Positions 40,326 to 47,672 of a stretch of 64,000 nucleotides of DNA are shown piece by piece. The notes under the pieces are model-generated. The model did no database searches. It saw nothing but the letters and a program-made list of their open reading frames with translations, and was not told where the DNA came from. The stretch lies in assembly GCF_039535785.1 (NCBI RefSeq), contig NZ_BAAAXV010000003.1:1-64000 (forward strand), given 5' to 3'. Position numbers and translations under genes: made by a program. This DNA is from Nonomuraea helvata (GTDB lineage Bacteria; Actinomycetota; Actinomycetes; Streptosporangiales; Streptosporangiaceae). Each line of letters opens with the position of its first letter. Within the stretch, counting starts at the first letter, position 1.

Positions 40326-41460
40326 CCTTCAGGGCGGCCTCCAGGAGGAGGGTGCCCGCGCCGAGCAGAGCCGCGTCCCGCCCCGCCCGCGCCGGGGCGA
40401 TCTCCAGGTCCCTGGTCGCCAGCGGCAGGCAGCGTTCCCAGACCGCGGCCCTGATCGACGTGATCAACGGCTCCGCGGCCGACAGGCTCCCGCCGACCGC
40501 CACCACATCAGGGTTGAAGAAGTTCACCAGGACCGTGAGGACCTCGCCGATGCGGCGGCCGGCGGTGCGGACCAGGCTGGTGGCCTCCGGGATGGCGTCG
40601 TCGACCAGGGTGACGATGTCCGCCGTGCGGGTCGCCTCGATGCCGGACTCCTGGAGGGCCGCCATCAGCGCGGCGCCGCTCGCGTACGCCTCCAGGCAGT
40701 CCGGATGGCCGCAGGCGCACACGATCGACGAGTCCGAGCGGACCCGCACATGGCTGATGTCGCCGGCCGCGCCCCGGCCCCGGTGCAGGCGGCCGTTGAC
40801 GATGACGCCGCAGCCGATGCCCGTGCCGGCCTTGACGACCATGAGGTTCTCGCTGCCGGGCCACCATCTCGCCTCGCCCGCCGCCATCAGGTTGGCGTCG
40901 TTCTCCACGAGGACCGGCAGGTCGTAGCGGGCGGCGAGGTGGTCGGCGACCGGGAAGCCGTTCCAGCCCGGCATGCGCGACGGGGTCACCACGCGCTGGC
41001 TGGACGGGTCCACCGGGCCCGGGATGCCGGTGCCCACCCCCCTGAGCGGGACGGAAGGGGGTACGTGGGCGGCCAGCAGCTCGTCGAACGCGTCCGCGAT
41101 GCGGTCCAGGGTGGCCTGCGGGCCGTCGGCTATCTCGTAGCCGCGCTCCTCGATCACGAGCGGCGCGCCGCTGAGGTCCAGGAGGCCGAGCCGTACGTGG
41201 TGGGCGCCCAGATCGGCGACGGCCAGGACGCCGGCGCCGGGGGACAGGCGCAGGCGGCGGGGGCGGCGGCCGCCGCGCGAGGTGCCCGAACCCTCCTCGG
41301 CGAGCAGGCCCGCGTCGATGAGCTCCTCCACGCGCAGCGACACGCTGGACGCGGCCAGGCCGGATAAGCGGGCGAGTTCGGCGCGTGACTCGGCCTTGCC
41401 GGTGGCGACGAGTCGCAGCAGGTCGCCCTGTGCCCCCTGCACGGGCAGCCGCTGATTCAT
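40315..41460 (-). CDS. ROK-family transcriptional regulator
   Basis: A 381-residue protein with an N-terminal winged helix (SRAELARLSGLAASSVSLRVEELIDAGLL) and a ROK sugar-kinase-fold domain. Kinase-fold motifs are ADLGAHHVRLGLLDLSG, VENDANLMA, and the zinc motif CACGHPDCLEAYAS. Such proteins are usually repressors that sense sugars or their phosphates. It is divergent from an amino-acid importer and asparaginase operon, which is an unusual pairing for a ROK regulator. ATG is at 41458-41460. The intergenic region holds a promoter and a palindrome. Confidence 0.9.
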   Translation of the reverse strand: MNQRLPVQGAQGDLLRLVATGKAESRAELARLSGLAASSVSLRVEELIDAGLLAEEGSGTSRGGRRPRRLRLSPGAGVLAVADLGAHHVRLGLLDLSGAPLVIEERGYEIADGPQATLDRIADAFDELLAAHVPPSVPLRGVGTGIPGPVDPSSQRVVTPSRMPGWNGFPVADHLAARYDLPVLVENDANLMAAGEARWWPGSENLMVVKAGTGIGCGVIVNGRLHRGRGAAGDISHVRVRSDSSIVCACGHPDCLEAYASGAALMAALQESGIEATRTADIVTLVDDAIPEATSLVRTAGRRIGEVLTVLVNFFNPDVVAVGGSLSAAEPLITSIRAAVWERCLPLATRDLEIAPARAGRDAALLGAGTLLLEAALKVTS

Positions 41461-41500
41461 GTGAGATACCTACCACGTCCAGACTTACGACGACAACGTA

Positions 41501-41530
41501 TTGACTTGCTACGAAATCTCCCACTACGGT
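41501..41530 (+). promoter_or_regulatory. Probable sigma-70-type promoter of the asparagine operon
   Basis: TTGACT (41501-41506) and TACGGT (41525-41530), with an 18-base spacer, fit an actinomycete -35/-10 pair about 37 bases upstream of the binding-protein ATG. Confidence 0.5.
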
Positions 41531-41539
41531 CCGGCTTAT

Positions 41540-41553
41540 CTTCGAAATCGAAG
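41540..41553. promoter_or_regulatory. Palindrome between promoter and first gene
   Basis: CTTCGAAATCGAAG is a perfect 6-bp inverted repeat with a 2-base centre, just downstream of the promoter and abutting the ribosome site GAAGGAAG of the binding-protein gene. It is a good candidate operator for the divergent ROK regulator. Confidence 0.55.
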
Positions 41554-41566
41554 GAAGTGACCGTTC

Positions 41567-42475
41567 ATGAAGAGGCTTGTCGCCGTCGCCGCCATCTCGC
41601 TCTTAGGGCTGGCGGCCTGTGGTGAGTCGAGTAGCCCCGCCGTGCCGGGGGAGTCGTCCCAGAAGGGCGGCGACGTGCTGGCCAAGGCGCCCGTCGCGGT
41701 GGCGGCCGACATCCTGCCCGGCTCCACCATGGAGAAGATCAAGCAGCGCGGCGAGCTCCTCGTGGGCGGCTCGCTGGATGCGCCCCTGCTCTCCCAGCAG
41801 AACCCCGTCACCGGCCAGGTCGAGGGGTTCGACGCGGACATGGGCAAGGCGCTGGCCAAGTACATCCTGGGCGAGCCCAAGGTGAAGATCGTCAACTCGG
41901 CGTCGGAGACCCGCGAGGCGTTGCTGGCCAACGGCACCGTGGACGTGGTGTTCCAGACGTACACGATCACGGAGGAACGGGCCAAGCAGGTCGCGTTCGC
42001 CGGCCCTTACTACACCTCGGGGCTCACCATCGCCGTGAAGAAGGGCGCCTCGGGCATCACCAAGCCGGAGGACCTGAACGGCAAGAAGGTCCTGGCGGGA
42101 GCGAACACCCCGGCCATCCCCGCGATCAAGAAACTGGCGCCGCAGGCGGAGATCATCACGTTCGGCAGCGACCCCGAGTGCATCCAGGCGCTCAAGCAGG
42201 ATCGGGGCGTGGCCTACGTGCAGGACGAGACGCTGCTGATCGCGGACGCCCAGAAGGACCCGTCGATCCAGATCGTGACCAAGCCGTTCACCGTGGACCC
42301 GTACGGCATCGGGCTCAAGCACGGTGACGACCAGTTCAAGAAGTTCGTCAACGACTGGCTGAAGAAGACCCAGGATGCCGGGCTCTGGCAGGAGATCTGG
42401 AAGAAGTCCATCGGCACCGTCGTGACCGGTGAGCCTCCCCAGCCGCCGCAGATCGGCTCCGTGCCGGGGTCCTGA
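41567..42475 (+). CDS. Amino-acid ABC transporter substrate-binding lipoprotein
   Basis: A 302-residue family 3 binding protein. The leader ends in the lipobox GLAAC, then a flexible Ser/Pro/Lys stretch. Ligand-domain motifs: IKQRGELLVGGSLDAPLLSQ, GQVEGFDADMGKALAKYIL, and ERAKQVAFAGPYYTSGLTI, typical of the glutamate/aspartate/asparagine receptor group. The ATG at 41567 has GAAGGAAGTGA upstream. It overlaps the first permease gene by one base (TGATG). The downstream asparaginase suggests asparagine as the ligand. Confidence 0.92.
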   Translation: MKRLVAVAAISLLGLAACGESSSPAVPGESSQKGGDVLAKAPVAVAADILPGSTMEKIKQRGELLVGGSLDAPLLSQQNPVTGQVEGFDADMGKALAKYILGEPKVKIVNSASETREALLANGTVDVVFQTYTITEERAKQVAFAGPYYTSGLTIAVKKGASGITKPEDLNGKKVLAGANTPAIPAIKKLAPQAEIITFGSDPECIQALKQDRGVAYVQDETLLIADAQKDPSIQIVTKPFTVDPYGIGLKHGDDQFKKFVNDWLKKTQDAGLWQEIWKKSIGTVVTGEPPQPPQIGSVPGS

Positions 42476-43119
42476 TGTCCGTGCTCCTCGATCACCTGCC
42501 CGAGCTGTGGCAGGGGCTGATCGTGACGTTCCAGCTCACCGCCGCGTCGTTCGCCGGCGCGGCGGTGCTGGGGGTGGTCGTGTGCGCCCTGCGCGTCAGC
42601 CCCGTGCGGGTGCTGCGCGCCATCGGCACGGCGTACGTGGAGGCGTTCCAGAACCTCCCGCTCCTGGTGCTGCTCGTCCTGTCCTTCTTCGGTCTCCCGG
42701 AGATCGGCATCAAGGCCGAGCCGCTGGTCACGGCCATCGTGGTCATCGCCGTGTACGAGGCCGCGTACGTCGGCGAGGCCCTGCGCTCCGGCGTGAACTC
42801 GGTGGGCAAGGGGCAGGGCGAGGCGGCGCGGGCGATCGGGCTGACGTTCAGCCAGTCGCTCAGGCACGTCATCCTGCCCCAGGCGCTGCGCACGGTCGTC
42901 CAGCCGCTCGGCAACATCTTCATCGCGACCGCCATGAACACCGCGCTCGCCGCCGCCGTGGGCGTCGTCGACCTGACGGCCGCCGCCAACCGGGTGAACC
43001 TCATCGAGGCGCAGCCCATCCCGATCTTCGTGGGGGCAGGTGTGGCGTACGCGCTGATCGCCGCGGCGGCGGGGTTCGTCACCGGCAGGCTCGAACGCAG
43101 GCTGGTGATCATCCGATGA
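42475..43119 (+). CDS. Amino-acid ABC transporter permease (first)
   Basis: A 214-residue HisM/GlnP-type permease with about five membrane helices. The N-terminal GLIVTFQLTAASFAGA and YVEAFQNLPLLVLLVLSFFG are family hallmarks, and the EAA loop contacting the ATPase is EAARAIGLTFSQSLRHVILPQA. It overlaps both neighbours. It should pair with the next permease as a heterodimer. Confidence 0.92.
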   Translation: MSVLLDHLPELWQGLIVTFQLTAASFAGAAVLGVVVCALRVSPVRVLRAIGTAYVEAFQNLPLLVLLVLSFFGLPEIGIKAEPLVTAIVVIAVYEAAYVGEALRSGVNSVGKGQGEAARAIGLTFSQSLRHVILPQALRTVVQPLGNIFIATAMNTALAAAVGVVDLTAAANRVNLIEAQPIPIFVGAGVAYALIAAAAGFVTGRLERRLVIIR

Positions 43120-43931
43120 GCGTCCTCTTCGACGAGCCCGGGCCCAGGGCGCGCAGGCGCATCCGTGTCGCGACCGTGCTCGGCACGCTGGCCGCCGTCG
43201 CGCTCGCCGTGCTGGCGGTGCGGCAGTTCGCGGCGAACGGGCAGCTCGACGCCGCCCGCTGGCAGCCGTACGCGACCTGGCCCATGTGGCGATATCTCCT
43301 GACAGGTCTGTGGTCCACGTTCCTGGCGGCGGTCGTGTCGGCGGCGCTGTCCATGGCGCTCGGCCTGCTCCTGGCCCTCGGACGGCTCTCCGACCGACGC
43401 TGGCTGCGCCTCCCGTCGGCCGCCTACGTGGAGGTCGTCAGAGTCATCCCGGCGCTGCTGCTGGTGTACGTGGTGCTGTTCGCGCTGCCGCGCTACGGTC
43501 TGGATCTGCCGCTGTTCTGGAAGCTGTGCGTGCCCCTGACGGTGTCGAACGCCGCCGCCTTCGCCGAGATCTTCCGCGCCGGCATCAACTCCGTCGAACG
43601 CGGCCAGACCGAGGCGGGCCTGGCCGTCGGGCTCACCCGGCTCCAGACGATGCGCCTCATCGTGCTGCCGCAGGCGGCCCGCCGCGTGCTGCCGTCGATC
43701 GTCAGCCAGTCCGTCGGCCTGCTCAAGGACACCTCGCTGGGGTTCGTCGTCAGCTACGGCGAGCTGCTCTACAGCGGCAAGGTCCTGGCCGCCTACAACG
43801 GCCTGCTCATCCAGACGTACCTCGTCGTCGCGCTGGTCTACCTGGTCGTCAACGCGTCGCTGTCCAAGCTGGCCCGCACGCTGGAGTCCCGCCAGTCAGT
43901 CTCACTGAGAAGGAGAGCCGCACGTGCCTGA
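43116..43931 (+). CDS. Amino-acid ABC transporter permease (second)
   Basis: A 271-residue permease, longer at the N-terminus than the first. It has LLTGLWSTFLAAVVSAALSM, AYVEVVRVIPALLLVYVVLF and the EAA loop TEAGLAVGLTRLQTMRLIVL, followed by PQAARRVLPSIVSQSVGLLK. ATG 43116 overlaps the previous stop (ATGA), and its end overlaps the asparaginase start by 8 bp. No ATP-binding protein gene is found in the operon, so the ATPase must be supplied from elsewhere. Confidence 0.92.
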   Translation: MSVLFDEPGPRARRRIRVATVLGTLAAVALAVLAVRQFAANGQLDAARWQPYATWPMWRYLLTGLWSTFLAAVVSAALSMALGLLLALGRLSDRRWLRLPSAAYVEVVRVIPALLLVYVVLFALPRYGLDLPLFWKLCVPLTVSNAAAFAEIFRAGINSVERGQTEAGLAVGLTRLQTMRLIVLPQAARRVLPSIVSQSVGLLKDTSLGFVVSYGELLYSGKVLAAYNGLLIQTYLVVALVYLVVNASLSKLARTLESRQSVSLRRRAARA

Positions 43932-44871
43932 CTACGCCGTGCTAGCCGAGGTCATCCGCTCCGGCTTCGTCGAGAGCGTCCACTACGGCAGCGCCGTCGG
44001 CCTGGACCCGTCCGGACGCGCCGAGGTGGAGCTGGGGAAGGTGGACGCGCCGGTGCTGCCGCGCTCGTCCGCCAAGCCGTTCCAGGCCCTGGCCTGCCTC
44101 ACCGCGGGCGCGGCCCTGGCCGGGCCGCGGCTGGCCATCGCCGCGGGCAGCCACACGGGCGAGGACTTCCACGTGCGGCTGGTACGCGAGATCCTCGAGG
44201 ACTACGGCCTGGACTTCGGCGCGCTGGCCTGCCCGCCGTCGTGGCCGGAGGACACGTCCACCATGTACGGGCTCGTCAGGCAGGGCGCGGAGCCCTCCCG
44301 CGAGCGCATGAACTGTTCCGGCAAGCACGCCGCCATGCTCGCCGCCGCCGTGGCCAACGACTGGGACGTGCCCGCGTACCTGTCGGCGGACCATCCCCTG
44401 CAGCTCCGGGTGCGTTCGGTCACCGAGGAGCTGGCGGGGGAGAAGGCCGCGCACGTGGCGGTGGACGGCTGCGGCGCGCCCCTGTTCGGCCTGTCGCTGA
44501 CCGGCCTGGCCCGGGCCGTGCAGTCCCTGGTCCTGGCCGCGCAGGGCACCGCGCCACGCCAGGTCGCCGACGCGATGCGCGCGCACCCCGAGTACGTGGG
44601 CGGGAGCGGCCATCAGAACACCGAGCTGATGCGGGCCCTCCCGGGCGCCGTGGCCAAGGGCGGCGCCGAGGGGGTGCTGGTGGTGGCCCTGGAGTCGGGC
44701 CACTCGGTGGCGGTGAAGGTCATCGACGGCAGTCCCCGCGCCACCACGGCCATCGCCCTTGCGGTGCTGCGGCGCATGGGCTGCGACGTCACTCCGGCCG
44801 CCGCCTTCGAAGAGGTGGACGTACTGGGCGGCGGCGTGCCGGTGGGCCGGATCGTCGCGACGGCGGAGTGA
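43924..44871 (+). CDS. L-asparaginase (R. etli-type asparaginase II family)
   Basis: A 315-residue enzyme that splits asparagine to aspartate and ammonia in the cytoplasm. It belongs to the zinc-associated family unrelated to E. coli AnsA/AnsB: the nucleophile/base motif RSSAKPFQ (Ser-x-x-Lys), AAGSHTGEDFH, the MNCSGKHAAML motif with the Cys and Lys of the metal/active site, and DGCGAPLF are present. Start GTG 43924 overlaps the permease end, so uptake and hydrolysis are coupled. Tandem TGA repeats follow the stop. Confidence 0.92.
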   Translation: MPDYAVLAEVIRSGFVESVHYGSAVGLDPSGRAEVELGKVDAPVLPRSSAKPFQALACLTAGAALAGPRLAIAAGSHTGEDFHVRLVREILEDYGLDFGALACPPSWPEDTSTMYGLVRQGAEPSRERMNCSGKHAAMLAAAVANDWDVPAYLSADHPLQLRVRSVTEELAGEKAAHVAVDGCGAPLFGLSLTGLARAVQSLVLAAQGTAPRQVADAMRAHPEYVGGSGHQNTELMRALPGAVAKGGAEGVLVVALESGHSVAVKVIDGSPRATTAIALAVLRRMGCDVTPAAAFEEVDVLGGGVPVGRIVATAE

Positions 44872-44901
44872 GGCCGGCGTGAGGCCGGCGTGAGGCCGCC
44901 G
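44869..44901 (+). repeat. Three 11-bp repeats placing TGA in all frames
   Basis: The stop region of the asparaginase gene is TGAGGCCGGCG repeated at 44869 and 44880, with TGAGGCCGCCG at 44891. As 11 is not a multiple of 3, the three TGAs fall in the three reading frames. The array ends where the convergent LCP gene begins its stop. Confidence 0.85.
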
Positions 44902-46401
44902 TCAGAGCGGCCCGCCGCAGCCTTCCGTGAGGCCCTTGGCCGGGCTCTGGCTGGTCTTCTTGGCGGTCGCCGACTTCTTGGGAGACGGGGTCGGCGAGGG
45001 TGAGGGGGCGGCGGAGGCGGCGACCGGGGAGTCGGCGTGCGCCGAGTCGCGCAGCGCCTTGCCGGCGATGTCGCGGATCTTCTCCCAGTCGGGATAGCCG
45101 GTGCTGATCAGCGGAGGCACGAACTGCACGCTCGTCACCTTCGCGTTCTTGACCTTCAGCGCCAGCGGCACCAGGTTCTTGAGCATCGACCGCGGGATGT
45201 CGGTCCTGATCAGCTCCTTGGTGGCCAGCGCGATCCGGTTGAACCTGGCCAGCACCGTCGCCGGGTCCGCCTGGTCGAGCAGCGCGCCGAGCACGCAGCG
45301 CTGGCGGCGCATCCGGGTGTAGTCGTCGCTGTAGGTGCGCGAGCGGGCGTACCACATGGCGTCGGCGCCCTTGAGCTTGCGCGTGCCGGCCTTGACCAGG
45401 CCCTCGTTGTACTTGCCGAACACCACGTCCTGCTCGACCGTGATCCGGACGCCGCCGATGGCGTCGATGAGCCGGGCGAACCCCCACATGTTGACCAGGG
45501 CGTACCAGTCGACCTTGACCCCGAGGGTGTAGCCGATGGTGTCCATCAGCACCTTGGGGCCCTGGTGCTGCCTGCCGCCGAAGAGCTCCGGGTGCGCGTC
45601 GGCGTACTCCCAGACGCTGTTGAGCAGGTCGCTGCGCCCGCCTCCCGGGTCGGCCGGGAGCCGGAAGCCGCCGGGGAACTGCTGGGCCATCGGGGTGCCG
45701 GGGCGGAAGCGCACGTTCTCCAGGTTGCGCGGCAGGCTGAACAGCACGGTGTTGCCGGTCCGCACGTCGACGCTGGCCAGGTTCATGCTGTCGGTACGCA
45801 CGCCGATGCGGTTGTCGTCGGCGTCGCCGCCGAGCAGCAGGATGTTGACCCGCTGCCGCCCCGCCCACGGGTCCTCCGGCTTCTCCCCGGCGGCCGCGGC
45901 GGAGGAGGGCGTGTCGGACGGCGTCTCCTGGAAGATGTCGTTGAGCGTCTGCCGCGAGGTCCACACGGCCTGCGCGGTCCAGCCGAACGGGAGCACCATC
46001 ACGACGGCGAGCAGCCCCGCCAGCGTGCCGCTGAGGATCTGCCCGGACTGCGGCAGCCGCCCGGGACGCAGCACGATGAACGAGTGCACGATCAGGGCGA
46101 ACCACGCCATCCCCAGCACGGCGGCGCCCACCATGATCGCCGTCAGCCAGGAGTTCTCGGTCAGCGAGCCGATGAGGTTGTCGGTCGTCAGGCCCAGCGC
46201 GAGCAGTGCCAGCAGCCCGGCGATGTAGCAGGAGAGCAGCACCAGCCCGGTCTTGCGCCAACCGGCACGCAGATGGGCGGCTCCGGGCGCGAGTGCCGCC
46301 AGCACCAGCCAGCCGAGGACCGCTCCGGCACTCGCCGGTTCCTTTGCCTGCCGCACGCCTTCCCCGTTTCCCCGAACTCCACGCAAAATCTCAAACCCCA
46401 T
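44902..46401 (-). CDS. LytR-CpsA-Psr (LCP) family cell-wall ligase
   Basis: A 499-residue membrane protein. Four hydrophobic helices (about residues 25-160) precede the extracytoplasmic LCP domain, in place of the usual single anchor. Domain motifs: VNILLLGGDADDNRIGVRTDSMNLASVDV (the Arg and Asp ligands for polyprenyl pyrophosphate and metal), LFSLPRNLENV, WYALVNMWGFARLIDAIGGV and WYARSRTYSDDYTRMRRQ. LCP enzymes move glycan polymers from a lipid carrier onto peptidoglycan. The C-terminus is Ser/Pro/Lys-rich. ATG 46399-46401 is chosen, without a clear ribosome site; a GTG farther in is possible. Convergent with the asparaginase operon. Confidence 0.88.
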   Translation of the reverse strand: MGFEILRGVRGNGEGVRQAKEPASAGAVLGWLVLAALAPGAAHLRAGWRKTGLVLLSCYIAGLLALLALGLTTDNLIGSLTENSWLTAIMVGAAVLGMAWFALIVHSFIVLRPGRLPQSGQILSGTLAGLLAVVMVLPFGWTAQAVWTSRQTLNDIFQETPSDTPSSAAAAGEKPEDPWAGRQRVNILLLGGDADDNRIGVRTDSMNLASVDVRTGNTVLFSLPRNLENVRFRPGTPMAQQFPGGFRLPADPGGGRSDLLNSVWEYADAHPELFGGRQHQGPKVLMDTIGYTLGVKVDWYALVNMWGFARLIDAIGGVRITVEQDVVFGKYNEGLVKAGTRKLKGADAMWYARSRTYSDDYTRMRRQRCVLGALLDQADPATVLARFNRIALATKELIRTDIPRSMLKNLVPLALKVKNAKVTSVQFVPPLISTGYPDWEKIRDIAGKALRDSAHADSPVAASAAPSPSPTPSPKKSATAKKTSQSPAKGLTEGCGGPL

Positions 46402-46413
46402 GGAGGTGCTTAC

Positions 46414-46443
46414 CGTAGGCCTCAATTGAGGCGGCAGCCTACG
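46414..46443. promoter_or_regulatory. Nested palindrome upstream of the LCP gene
   Basis: GCCTCAATTGAGGC (46419-46432) is a perfect 14-bp palindrome. It is embedded in an outer inverted repeat CGTAGGC (46414-46420) and GCCTACG (46437-46443). It lies 13 bases before the LCP start on its upstream side, where a promoter is expected. Likely an operator. Confidence 0.5.
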
Positions 46444-46502
46444 CACCGAATACGAAATATGTCTTTATCGGAGCATGAACATCAGTAGCCAAACAGACAG
46501 CA

Positions 46503-46580
46503 TTGAGATCGTGCGAGGTCGCCGACGGGATCGCCATCGTCACATTGAACCGCCAGGAGCGGCCGAACGCCTTCCCCTTT
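46503..46580 (+). pseudogene. Enoyl-CoA hydratase N-terminal fragment
   Basis: CEVADGIAIVTLNRQERPNAF matches the N-terminal strand pair of crotonase-fold enoyl-CoA hydratases. After about 25 codons the frame loses similarity and no further part is found. A remnant left by deletion. Confidence 0.55.
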
Positions 46581-46669
46581 ACGATGCGCGGGCGATCAAC
46601 GGCCGAAAGTAAGCAATGGTGTGCCGCCCGATGTCCCGTCATGGCCGGACAATCTCTATGGTGTCTAAC

Positions 46670-47596
46670 ATGTACGAGATCACCGTGCTGAACATGCCGG
46701 ACGACTTCGAGGGCGAGGTCGTCGCGACGCTGGTCGCCAGGAAGGCCGGATCCCGCAGGGCAGTGCTCTACCTGCACGGGTTCACCGACTACTTCTTCCA
46801 GGACCACCTGGCCGACCACTACGTCCAGCGCGGCATCGACTTCTACGCGCTCGACCTCCGCAAGTACGGCCGCTCGTTACTGCCGCACCAGACCAGGGGC
46901 CTGATCAGGAGCGTCACCGACTACTTCCCCGAGATCGACGAGGCCGTCCGCGTCATCCGGCAGGACCACGACGAGCTGACGATCAACGCCCACTCCACCG
47001 GCGGGCTCGTCGCCTCCCTGTGGGCCGACCGGGTCCGCGGCCGGGGCCTGGTGGACGGGCTGGCGCTCAACAGCCCGTTCTTCGACCTGAACGTGCCCGC
47101 CCCGCTCCGGCTGGCCGCCGATCTGCTGAAGACGCCGCTCTCGTACACGAAGAGGGCGCTCCCGCTGGGCATCAGCACGGCCTACGGGCAGACGCTGCAC
47201 CGCAGCGAGGGCGGCGAGTGGGACTACGACCTGACGCTCAAGCCCCTCGAGGGCTTCTCGGTGCACGCCATGTGGCTGGCCGCCATCCGCAGGGCGCAGC
47301 GGCGGCTGCACGCGGGGCTCGCGGTGGACGTGCCCGTGCTCGTGCTCGCCTCCAGCAACGGGCTCCGGGTACGCGACTTCGTACCGGAGGCCCGCTCGGC
47401 CGACATCGTGCTCGATCCGCGGCAGATCGCCCGCTGGGCCACCTCGGTGGGCCCGCACGTCACCTGCGTGCGCATCCCGGACGGCGTACACGATCTCGTG
47501 CTGTCGGCGGAGCCGGTGCGCAAGCAGGTGTTCACCGAGCTGGATCGCTGGATGAACGCGTATCTTGGCCCGCGTTCGGCGGACCAAGACAGTTGA
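46670..47596 (+). CDS. Alpha/beta hydrolase (serine aminopeptidase S33-like / lysophospholipase-like)
   Basis: A 308-residue cytoplasmic hydrolase. YLHGFTDYFFQDHLADHY is the oxyanion loop, LRKYGRS a conserved strand, NAHSTGGLVASL holds the nucleophile Ser in an A-H-S-T-G variant elbow, and DGVHDLVLS contains the catalytic His. Lysophospholipase/monoacylglycerol lipase-like members share this layout. ATG 46670 is preferred; ATG 46658 is possible. A hairpin follows its stop by seven bases. Substrate unknown. Confidence 0.85.
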   Translation: MYEITVLNMPDDFEGEVVATLVARKAGSRRAVLYLHGFTDYFFQDHLADHYVQRGIDFYALDLRKYGRSLLPHQTRGLIRSVTDYFPEIDEAVRVIRQDHDELTINAHSTGGLVASLWADRVRGRGLVDGLALNSPFFDLNVPAPLRLAADLLKTPLSYTKRALPLGISTAYGQTLHRSEGGEWDYDLTLKPLEGFSVHAMWLAAIRRAQRRLHAGLAVDVPVLVLASSNGLRVRDFVPEARSADIVLDPRQIARWATSVGPHVTCVRIPDGVHDLVLSAEPVRKQVFTELDRWMNAYLGPRSADQDS

Positions 47597-47602
47597 CGCG
47601 CT

Positions 47603-47622
47603 CCCCGGCGTGAACGCCGGGG
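47603..47622. terminator. Hairpin after the hydrolase gene
   Basis: CCCCGGCG, loop TGAA, CGCCGGGG: a perfect 8-bp stem (47603-47610 / 47615-47622) followed by ATTCT. Best read as a terminator between the hydrolase and SARP genes. The same shape occurs at ends of IS200/IS605 elements, but no tnpA or tnpB is present. Confidence 0.6.
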
Positions 47623-47672
47623 ATTCTGAGGCTTTGACGCCACGTCCTGCCCGCCGCACCCGGGGATTTGTC

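Noticed and set aside
47601..47625. IS200/IS605 element end
   Set aside because: The hairpin shape is similar, but no tnpA, tnpB or second end is present; a terminator explains it better.
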